DNA of 33,662 bases, from the NCBI GenBank assembly GCA_947302435.1, contig CAMYVQ010000026.1:1-33662 (forward strand). The letters run 5' to 3'. Of this stretch, positions 17,829-24,500 are shown piece after piece. Under the pieces are notes generated by a model that was not told the origin of the DNA, searched no databases, and worked only from the letters and a program-made list of their open reading frames with translations. The position numbers and the translations under genes were made by a program. How positions within the stretch are numbered: position 1 is the first letter of the stretch; every line of letters starts with the position of its first letter. The DNA is from an uncultured Prevotella sp. (GTDB lineage: Bacteria; Bacteroidota; Bacteroidia; Bacteroidales; Bacteroidaceae).

Positions 17829-18935
17829 TTAGCTCAGCTCCAGCATTCTCTCAATAGGCTTCACGGCCAGTTTTGCCACTTCCGGCTCCACCTCCACGCT
17901 GGGCCATTCGTACTTCAGGCAGTTGTAGATCTTCAGCAGTGTATTCATCTTCATATACTGGCACTCATTGCAGTGGCAAGAAGTCAGAGTTCTCTCCTCT
18001 CTCCTCTCTCCACTCTCCACTAACGACATCTCCGGCGGCACAGGGATGAATTCCTTCTCCGGGCACTGCCGCTTCAGCTCATGCAGAATCCCGGCCTCTG
18101 TCGCCACGATGTACTGTGTTGCGCAGTTCTGCTGCGCAAATTTCAGCATATCAGCCGTAGACCCTTTCACATCGGCCAACGCCAGCACCGGCCCCTTGCA
18201 CTCCAAATGAGCCATCACAACGGCTTCAGGGTACTTCTTCTTCAACGCCAAAATACCTTCCACCGAGAACCGCTCATGCACATGACAGCCGCCCTGCCAT
18301 AACAGCATCTCACGGCCTGTCACTGAGTTGATGTAGTTGCCGAGGTTGTAGTCTGGGCCGAAGATGATCTTCGCGTCCTGTGGCAGCGAGTCGATGACCT
18401 TCTTCGCATTGCCAGAGGTCACCACCACGTCCGTCAGTGCCTTCACTGCCGCCGTCGTGTTCACGTAGCTCACCACCTGATAGCCGGGATGCTCGTCCTT
18501 GAACTTCTTCAAGTCCTCTGCCCGACAACTGTCAGCCAACGAGCATCCGGCATTGAGGTCAGGACACAGCACCAATTTCTCCGGGCTCAACAGCTTGCAG
18601 GTCTCTGCCATAAAGTGTACGCCGCACATCACAATGACTTTCGCGTCCGTCTGTGCCGCCTTCCGAGCCAGTGCCAACGAGTCGCCGATAAAGTCGGCCA
18701 CCTCCTGCACTTCCCCCACCGTATAATAGTGAGCCAGCACCACAGCCTCCTTCTCCCGGCAAAGCTCCCTGATAGCCGCCTTCAGCTCCTCCGTTTGTTG
18801 TCCCTTCAGTTGTCCCGTTTGTTGTCCCGTTTGTTGTCCCGTTTGTTGTCCCGTTTGTTGCGACTCTGTCGCAACCACAAAGGCTTCATCAATGAACCCC
18901 TGCTCCTTCCACTCTTTTTTCACCGTTTTCAACAT
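17829..18935 (-). CDS. nadA: Quinolinate synthase A with two repeat-derived insertions
   Basis: Condenses iminoaspartate with dihydroxyacetone phosphate to quinolinate in NAD synthesis, using a [4Fe-4S] cluster. From the ATG at 18935 it has 368 residues. Motifs are AHYYTVGEVQEVADFIGDSL (68-87), VMCGVHFMAET (cluster Cys104), GPDYNLG, WQGGCHVHERF (Cys217) and CNECQYMKMNTL (Cys325). Residues 21-48 (VATESQ, then QTGQ repeats) come from a REP palindrome plus a 12-bp tandem repeat. Residues 304-318 (LVESGERREERTLTS) come from a purine-rich repeat just before the last cluster cysteine. An upstream ATG at 19073 would add 46 unlikely, Lys-rich residues. No nadB or nadC neighbours are in view. Confidence 0.95.
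   Translation of the reverse strand: MLKTVKKEWKEQGFIDEAFVVATESQQTGQQTGQQTGQQTGQLKGQQTEELKAAIRELCREKEAVVLAHYYTVGEVQEVADFIGDSLALARKAAQTDAKVIVMCGVHFMAETCKLLSPEKLVLCPDLNAGCSLADSCRAEDLKKFKDEHPGYQVVSYVNTTAAVKALTDVVVTSGNAKKVIDSLPQDAKIIFGPDYNLGNYINSVTGREMLLWQGGCHVHERFSVEGILALKKKYPEAVVMAHLECKGPVLALADVKGSTADMLKFAQQNCATQYIVATEAGILHELKRQCPEKEFIPVPPEMSLVESGERREERTLTSCHCNECQYMKMNTLLKIYNCLKYEWPSVEVEPEVAKLAVKPIERMLELS
17990..18021. repeat. Purine-rich repeat inserted in frame in nadA
   Basis: On the plus strand, pyrimidine units such as TCTCTCCTCTCTCC; on the coding strand GGAGAGTGGAGAGAGG, the same units as the block at 2916-2976. It codes ESGERREERT, residues that I do not expect in other NadA proteins. 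Confidence 0.6.
18793..18875. repeat. 12-bp tandem repeat plus REP palindrome inside nadA
   Basis: Five full units of GTTTGTTGTCCC on the plus strand (18793-18804, a variant 18805-18816, 18817-18828, 18829-18840, 18841-18852) and a partial sixth run directly into GTTGCGACTCTGTCGCAAC (18857-18875). On the coding strand this reads VATESQ followed by QTGQ repeats. Unit length is a multiple of three, so copy-number change keeps nadA in frame. Confidence 0.85.
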
Positions 18936-19041
18936 CTCATTTTTTTTTATTGTTTTTCTTTTTCTTTTTAAAAATAGAATGGTAGAAATGATAGTCCGTT
19001 CATAAGTTGATAACTTTCCGCCTCTTTTCTTGCACAAATCG

Positions 19042-19293
19042 TTATCCACTTGTGGCCTTCGGTTTCTGCACACACCGTGTTTATTCTTTCTTTTTGATAA
19101 TGAGCACGATGCATCATTTATCCACCATTTCGCTATTCAGGTGCAAAATTAATAAGTTTATATCTTTTTCTTGCAAAAAACAGTGGAAAAGTGCTGAAAA
19201 AACTCGTGATAACTCGGTGAATATCCACTTGCCTTCCGGCCTTCGTTCGTTATCCCCCGTTTTTCCACACACTTATCCACCAAGTTATCCACC
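19042..19293. other. Cluster of DnaA-box-like 9-mers in the nadA leader
   Basis: TTATCCAC[CT] occurs four times in one orientation: 19042-19050, 19118-19126, 19273-19281 and 19285-19293. TTTTCCACA is at 19261-19269, and near matches (ATATCCACT at about 19222, inverted GTGGAAAA at about 19183) lie between. The bacterial DnaA box is TTATCCACA. AT-rich stretches (18941-18975 and 19130-19180) adjoin. The region has no convincing gene. It could be an origin, a DnaA-titration site or a DnaA-controlled promoter. Gene directions do not diverge around it, which argues against a simple bidirectional origin. Confidence 0.45.
19144..19177 (-). promoter_or_regulatory. Likely nadA promoter
   Basis: On the minus strand, TTTG (19177-19174), 22 bp, then TAATTTTG (19151-19144). 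The nadA start is about 205 bp downstream, giving a long leader that contains some of the DnaA-box-like sites. Confidence 0.55.
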
Positions 19294-19359
19294 GCTTTTC
19301 CCCCTATTGTTTGCTCTTGTTGTTGAACATCGATGGTCTCGCTTCTGAACATGAATAAG

Positions 19360-19386
19360 GGTGCCATTGAACTTCAATGACACCCT
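19360..19386 (-). terminator. Hairpin downstream of the M15 peptidase gene
   Basis: GGGTGCCATTGAA (19360-19372) and TTCAATGACACCC (19374-19386) form a 13-bp stem with one wobble position around a single base. It lies 60 bp past the peptidase stop. The T-run is poor (TTATTC), so termination is likely but not certain. Confidence 0.5.
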
Positions 19387-19446
19387 AAACAAAGTAAGAT
19401 AGCTGCATCATCGATCATCAATGATGCCACCCGTGAAGAAACGTTG

Positions 19447-19926
19447 TCAGATGATGCAGTTCACCATCTTCCGGTTCGGCTTGCGCTCCGTGTAGCTCAC
19501 ATGCACCCACACGATGCCCGTCCTCTTCTGCTGTTCCAACAGCAGCTGGTCGAACTCCAGGTTCTTCTCGATGAAGTCCATGTAGCGTTTGGCCGTCTTC
19601 ATGTCGGGCGTGTTGATGTCAGCCGCCTCGCCGAGGATGTGCTGTGAGTGTGTCACGCCGCCCACCACGTAGTTCAGGCATTCCGAACGGTAACCGCTGT
19701 TGATGCGGATGGGTCCGAACTCCCGTCGCAGGGGCTCCAGCACCCGTTCGCAGAGGGTTCTCAAGCGGGGAATGATCACTTCCGGTTCGTCTACGCGGTT
19801 CACCATACCGAGTTTCTCGCAGGTGTACGAGTAGAGCATCTCCCGAAGCGTGAAATGTTCGGTGAGATGCTCGTCCTCATTGAATGAGGGTTTGTAGAAA
19901 CCCTTCTCGTCGTTGTGTTTGTTCAT
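19447..19926 (-). CDS. M15-family peptidase (D-Ala-D-Ala carboxypeptidase-like)
   Basis: 159 residues. LTEHFTLREMLYS is the usual opening of these proteins. The zinc core is INSGYRSECLN (75-85), SQHILGEAADI (94-104, with H96 and D103) and WVHVSY (140-145, with H142): H…D…H, the M15 metal triad. Length and lack of a signal peptide fit the endolysin-like, phage-type single-domain members that cut peptidoglycan stem peptides. Similar proteins in Bacteroidetes often lie beside HU-like and smalltalk genes; here those lie 12 kb away at 31596-32275. Its upstream region is closely shared with that of the RteC-like gene (30987). Confidence 0.85.
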   Translation of the reverse strand: MNKHNDEKGFYKPSFNEDEHLTEHFTLREMLYSYTCEKLGMVNRVDEPEVIIPRLRTLCERVLEPLRREFGPIRINSGYRSECLNYVVGGVTHSQHILGEAADINTPDMKTAKRYMDFIEKNLEFDQLLLEQQKRTGIVWVHVSYTERKPNRKMVNCII

Positions 19927-19949
19927 GGTAAAAGTATTTTTTGTTAGAC

Positions 19950-20012
19950 GGCTGCAAAATTAGCCCCTTACCATGCACAAAAAGTTCATTCCCCCGACTT
20001 TTTTTGTTAAAT
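19950..20012 (-). promoter_or_regulatory. Shared promoter/operator module of the M15 peptidase gene
   Basis: Read on the minus strand: AAAAAGTCGGGGGAATGAAC, TTTTTGTGCAT, a variable stretch, then GCTAATTTTGCAGCC, which includes the TAATTTTG -7 box. Nearly the same order and spacing recurs at 30861-30924. TTTG to TAATTTTG spacing is 15 bp in both, shorter than usual. A second TCGGGGGAAT lies upstream. Conservation beyond the core boxes suggests a regulator site. Confidence 0.65.
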
Positions 20013-20037
20013 TCCCCCGATTTTAAAATGTTTTAAC

Positions 20038-20045
20038 TATCTTTG
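20038..20045 (+). promoter_or_regulatory. -7 box upstream of the transposase gene
   Basis: TATCTTTG fits TAnnTTTG and lies about 75 bp before the transposase ATG. No -33 TTTG is found at the right distance. The REP copy at 20068-20086 falls within the leader. Confidence 0.45.
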
Positions 20046-20067
20046 CACCCACAATCATGTCCCGTAT

Positions 20068-20086
20068 GTTGCGACTCAGTCGCAAC
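20068..20086. repeat. REP palindrome upstream of the transposase gene
   Basis: GTTGCGACTCAGTCGCAAC: nine-base arms around one C, preceded by CCCGTAT. In known REP/RAYT systems a conserved tetranucleotide sits 5' of the hairpin foot; GTAT occupies that place here and in four of the other five copies. Confidence 0.85.
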
Positions 20087-20118
20087 CATATATTAATAAA
20101 AACCCCCCATCCCCAAAA

Positions 20119-21189
20119 ATGGAAAGAAATACCTTTGCCAATCAGCGCTCTTTTGCTGGCGAGAAGAAGGAGTCCATGCATCGTCGTTGTGTAGACCATG
20201 ACTACACCCAGTCCTGCATATACCTCATCACGATGACCACTGAGAACCGCGAGCCCCTTTTCGGTGTGATAGAAGGTCGTCCCGATGCTCCGACAGACAG
20301 TCCCGACTACCCTCATATTGTCCCTAATGCCTTGGGCCAGGCTGTCACCGACGAGTGGTGGGGCATTTCCTCTTATTATCCTCAGATCGAGGTCGTAGCC
20401 TTTCAGCTGATGCCCGACCATCTTCATGGCATTCTTTACGTTCGTGCCCCTCTTCCCTGTCATCTCAGCCGCGTCCTCTCCGGCTTCAAGACTGGCTGCA
20501 ACCGCGCCCTCCGTTCCCAAATAGGAAGGCCTCCCGTCCCTCCCGTCCCCCTTTCCGTCCCTCCCGTCCCGTATGTTGCGACTCAGTCGCAACGAAACGA
20601 AAAGTCCTCCCACCCCTCCCACGGCCAGCTCTTCTCTCCTGGCTTTAACGACCGCATCCTTTTCCGTCGTGGCCAGCTCGACCGCTGGAAGGCTTATCTC
20701 CGCGACAACCCCCGTCGCCTTCTGTTGAAGCGCGAGCATCCCGACCTGTTGCGCGTGCGTCGCGATATTGTGGCTGCTGGCATCAGCTTCTCCGCCATTG
20801 GCAACATAGAGTTGCTCTCTTACCCCGACCTGTTGCAGGTACAACTGTCCCGAAGCCTCACCGACGACCAGATTGCCGAGCGTGTAGCCTTTTTCCTGGA
20901 TGCAGCCCGTCAAGGTGCTGTCCTTGTATCGCCAAAGATCTCCAAGGCCGAAAAAGCTGTCCTCAATGCCGCTTTCAAAGAACGCCTCCCCCTCATCGTC
21001 CTTCAGGAAAACGGCTTCACCGATCTCGATAAGCCCAAGGGAGCCTTGCTCGTAGATGCCTGTGCCGAAGGCCGCCTCCTTCTGTTGGCCCCCTGGCCGC
21101 ACCATAACGAGCGCATCACCATCACCCGCGCCCAGTGCCTTGCCCTTAACGAAATGGCTCGCCAGCTCTGCGCCCCTCCCGTTTCGTAG
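20119..21189 (+). CDS. REP-associated Y1/HUH transposase (RAYT-like) with C-terminal Rossmann-like domain
   Basis: 356 residues. The N-terminal Y1 domain has YLITMTTENREPLFG (35-49) and VVAFQLMPDHLHGIL (92-106) with the HUH metal pair H101/H103. Catalytic Tyr is most likely Y193 in WKAYLRDNPRR, after the usual FNDRIL segment. Residues 138-165 (PPVPP repeats, YVATQSQ, SHPS) are coded by a CCCGTCCC array and a REP palindrome inserted in frame between the HUH and Tyr parts. The C-terminal 120 residues (GNIELLSYP, then QGAVLVSPKISKAEKAVLNA, LPLIVLQENGF, GRLLLLAPWP) look like a DprA/SLOG-type Rossmann fold. Such enzymes cut REP hairpins as single strands. REP copies lie on both sides of the gene. 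Confidence 0.82.
   Translation: MERNTFANQRSFAGEKKESMHRRCVDHDYTQSCIYLITMTTENREPLFGVIEGRPDAPTDSPDYPHIVPNALGQAVTDEWWGISSYYPQIEVVAFQLMPDHLHGILYVRAPLPCHLSRVLSGFKTGCNRALRSQIGRPPVPPVPLSVPPVPYVATQSQRNEKSSHPSHGQLFSPGFNDRILFRRGQLDRWKAYLRDNPRRLLLKREHPDLLRVRRDIVAAGISFSAIGNIELLSYPDLLQVQLSRSLTDDQIAERVAFFLDAARQGAVLVSPKISKAEKAVLNAAFKERLPLIVLQENGFTDLDKPKGALLVDACAEGRLLLLAPWPHHNERITITRAQCLALNEMARQLCAPPVS
20530..20593. repeat. CCCGTCCC array and REP palindrome inside the transposase gene
   Basis: Pyrimidine units CCTCCCGTCC / CCCCTTTCCGTCC / CTCCCGTCCC lead into GTAT and GTTGCGACTCAGTCGCAAC (20575-20593). The block is read as PPVPPVPLSVPPVPYVATQS, so the transposase carries its own presumed target sequence without losing frame. 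Confidence 0.85.
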
Positions 21190-21200
21190 TTCCCCCCCTT

Positions 21201-21258
21201 CCTCCCGTCCCCCTCCCGTCCCCCTTTTCCGTCCCGTATATTGCGACTCAGTCGCAAT
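21201..21258. repeat. CCCGTCCC array and REP palindrome downstream of the transposase gene
   Basis: CCTCCCGTCC-type units (21201-21236), then GTAT and ATTGCGACTCAGTCGCAAT (21240-21258). The outer base pair is A-T instead of G-C, a compensated change that keeps the hairpin. It stands 12 bases before the 102-bp repeat at 21267-21368. Confidence 0.85.
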
Positions 21259-21266
21259 AAACCAAA

Positions 21267-21368
21267 CAAAAAACCAGGCGGCTGCCCCCTTTCTCTTAGG
21301 AACAGCCGCCCGCTCTTTTTCAGTCAGTATTGCGCTATTTCTTAATAGTCGTCGTCCTCGTCGTCCCA
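21267..21368. repeat. 102-bp exact direct repeat, copy 1 (terminator plus 3' end of a small gene)
   Basis: Base-for-base identical by my reading to 25811-25912. It spans a hairpin terminator, an untranslated stretch, the stop codon and the last eight codons (WDDEDDDY) of the small acidic-peptide gene. Upstream of this block the two small genes share little DNA identity. Confidence 0.9.
21277..21310 (-). terminator. Terminator of the first secreted-protein/peptide unit
   Basis: GGCGGCTG (21277-21284) pairs with CAGCCGCC (21303-21310). On the minus strand the hairpin is followed by TGG and T6; on the plus strand it is followed by CGCTCTTTTT, so it can also stop transcription from the transposase side. 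Confidence 0.85.
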
Positions 21369-21503
21369 GTCGGAGTTAGATTCGCGACTCATGCCTGCAC
21401 TTGTGGCATCTGTTGCGTACATATCAACTGTTGATACGGCAATCATCTTTTCTGTCTGAATCTTGACAACCTTAGTTGTCGGGCTCATATATATCTTTTT
21501 CAT
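21342..21503 (-). CDS. Small acidic peptide, MKKIY…WDDEDDDY type (copy 1)
   Basis: 53 residues: MKKIYMSPTTKVVKIQTEKM at the start, a Ser/Thr-rich middle, and the tail SDWDDEDDDY. The pattern (MKK-x-Y-x-x-P-x-T-x-x-x-x-I/V-Q…, then a variable part, then an acidic tail with Trp) is that of short proteins seen often in Prevotella and Bacteroides with no known role. It has no signal peptide. It follows the 1279-residue secreted protein by 39 bp and is followed by a terminator, so both are probably on one transcript. A near-paralogue occupies the same place in the second unit. A role as a secreted or modified peptide, or as a regulator, is only a guess. Confidence 0.75.
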   Translation of the reverse strand: MKKIYMSPTTKVVKIQTEKMIAVSTVDMYATDATSAGMSRESNSDWDDEDDDY

Positions 21504-21542
21504 TATCTTTGTTTTTTTAGAAATGAATTATTAAAATAATAC

Positions 21543-24500
21543 TTACTTCACCACCACTTTGCGGCCATTCACGATGTACAATCCCTTGGCAGGGTTCTGT
21601 ACGCGCTGACCGTTGAGGTTGTACACTTCATTATGCATTACCCTTTGTGCATTATGCATTGTAGAGATGCCTGTTTCCTCATTTTCGAAGACCATCACCA
21701 TACGGGCACCGCTTTGTGCATCGGGAGCCAACGTTGTTGGGATGTGCAGGTAAGCACGATTGGCAGCCACGGTCTGGTTGTTAGCGAAGTAGAAGCCAAT
21801 CTTGTTATCGATATTGTTCAGGATCATGTTGGTGTAAGCCACATCATCAACAGTACCGCCATCGGTAGCTACAGCAGCACCCGTACCAGCTACGAGGTCG
21901 TTTGTTCCATCTTCGAATTCAGCAGCATCTGTCATCATGGGGATATTCTCCGTAGCACCACCCTCTGCATAGAGCAGCACGGGAGTACCGGCAGGAACCT
22001 CATCAACCTTTGTCAGCTTGGCAACGCCCTGTTCGTTTACCTTCACCTTATAGGCCTTGATAGAGGTAGAAGAGAAGTTTAGGTCGAAAGAGGGAACGTA
22101 GGTAGCAAAGCCAGCAGCAGAAACTTCGACTTTTTCACTTAAGCGGACAAGACGGAAGCGAGTAGCTGTCCACCAAATATTCTTACCCCAGTCTGATTTA
22201 ACACCAATATTTACATCAGATGTTTCTGTAACATAGAACTCTACATTCACATCATTCCAACCATTACCGAATTGACCGTTTGTATTATTGTCTTGAGTGA
22301 TGTTAACATATACACCACCAGCGAATGCCTCAAATTTAGCACCCTGTCCACTCTGACAACGTGCAGCAACTGTCATCATATACTTACCGGGTTCAAGATT
22401 GATAACTTGATGGATACCTGCATTGTTATCGCTCTTCTGAATGCGAATATAGTTGTAATCGGCATTGCCATCTCCATCAGTAAGAGAATTATCGGTGCTA
22501 AACGAGATTTCACCATTATTCTGTCCGTCAAGCAACCAATTATCAGTAACCTTCCAGTTAGCTTTGTCTGTACATTCTGTAACATCTTCAAAGCGATAGT
22601 CTGCTACAGTAATCTCTTCAGCGCCAGTTACGCCCTCAGCTAAAGCATGGCTCTCCAGATACTTGCGATATGCGCTTATGATGGCAGCAGTTTTGTTGTC
22701 AGCATCGCTTGCGGAAGTTGCATCGGCAGCAGCCTGTGCTGTACCAATAGCTGTGAACTTTGCAGCAGCAGCGTATGGCTTGTTATCCTCATATACAACA
22801 GCCTTTGCTGCTACATAAGCATCGTAGTTGCTTTTTGCGCTTGTGAAGGCAGTAGTTCTTGTTTCAAGAAGAGTCTTTGCTGCATCAATCGCATCCTTAT
22901 CTGACTTATCCAAATCCTTATCAGCATCAATAGCTGCCTGGAGTGCAGTCTTCTCATCACCTGTCACATTGGAATAAGTTCCGTCTGCAATAGTCGTCTG
23001 TGCACTTCCTAATGCAATATTGTATGCAATTATTGAAAGATTGGTTTCATCATCGGTCTGCACCGTAGCATCGCAGAAACTTACCCACATTGATTTAGCA
23101 GTAGCATGGGCCTCAACAGAAACTTTTACAGTAGCAGCGGATGCAAGTGTGAACTTCACATAACGCCATTCCCAGCCGCGACCATTATTGCTATTGGCGA
23201 ATCCAGCAACATCTTCTGAGTTAAAGCTCGTAGCACCACTTTTGTTGATGCCAAGTCCTGTATCACCCTTCGGGAAGTCTGCAACAGTTCCAATGACACT
23301 TTCACCTTTCTTTACTGTAAGAGAAAGTGTAACTTTATCACTATTTGCTTGACGACCAGCAACTTTAAATACATAATTACCTGCTGGTAGAGCTAAATCC
23401 TGATCATATACGATATCCCATGAATCTTGGCCGTATGCAGCGGCGGATTGCTCCAGATACTCCCTCGATTCTCCACTCCAGTGTTGCGCTGTTAATGAGC
23501 CAGTTGGGCCGGTAGAGTTCCAAGAGCCAAGACTAACGGCATAACCATAGTCACTAGCTACATAATTATATTCAGTCACTTTCAAATCCTTTACGGCCTG
23601 AAGAGCATCTGTAGCAGTCTTTTCGTTGTTATTACCTATTGCAATAGCATCAGTCGTAGAAGCACCTAATGCAGTAGCCTTAGAAATTTCAGTAGCTAAC
23701 AAATCCCAATTGGTCTTTCCTGCCTTGAATGCAAGATATGCCGTCTTCAAGGTAGCAGCGTTAGTGGCATAATCACCAATTTCTGATACAGAGGCCGCAA
23801 GTGCTGTCGTCAGATCGGCACGCTCCTTACCTTTCACATTGGTATAGCCTTCATCTGAAAGGAGGTTGCATGCATCTTTTACAGCCGTCCACTTTTCCTG
23901 ATAGAGTGCAAGCATCTTTGCTTCCTCTTGATTGTCTGTGGCGATGTACTTTAGTGTCACATTGTCCATACCCAACCAGCGGAATTCCGCAGGGGTATAT
24001 TGGCGCATACCGATTTCTATTTTACCTGTACCATCCACATACGCATAGGCCTTATAAGAAGTGAAATTGACACTATTTACGTAATTAGGACGTACATATG
24101 AAGAGCCGGTAGTTCCGACTTCCTGACCTTGCGCATAAACGGCAACGGTGGTATTTGCCGGGGTCATTGTACCAGCTTGATCTGCAAAAGCAATCATTTC
24201 CAATTCGTATGTTCCAGTGGGGAGATTCTCTATCACCTGATACATACGGCCCTCTTTAGGAGTAGCGTTCCAGGATTCATAGAAATAACGCGTATAGTCT
24301 TGCTTATTGTCTGCCTGCTTTCCATTGCCTATTGGAGTGTTCCAACCGTTGATGTTGCTGTCAAAAGTCGGATTTGTAATGCGCATGGTTGCATCGCCAT
24401 ATCGCTCAGCTTCCACCTCAGCAGCAAGTACTCCTTCAGGAGCATAAGCAGAACCAGAAAGGAACGTTGCGCCCGTGGCACCTGTAATACCAATACCACC

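Noticed and set aside
18793..18860. Possible CRISPR-like array
   Set aside because: The 12-bp units are directly adjacent without spacers and lie in a coding frame, so this is a simple tandem repeat. No cas genes are in view.
18936..19073. Longer nadA start at 19073
   Set aside because: It would add 46 Lys/Arg-rich residues foreign to NadA and place the start within the DnaA-box-like region. The ATG at 18935 gives the usual beginning.
19042..19293. Firm call of the chromosomal origin
   Set aside because: Gene directions around the site do not diverge and dnaA is not in the window, so only a DnaA-box-like cluster is reported.
20023..21105. Long minus-strand open frame (360 codons) opposite the transposase gene
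   Set aside because: It lies antisense to a gene with clear HUH motifs, has no family features, and its openness follows from the codon use of the opposite strand and the symmetric REP.
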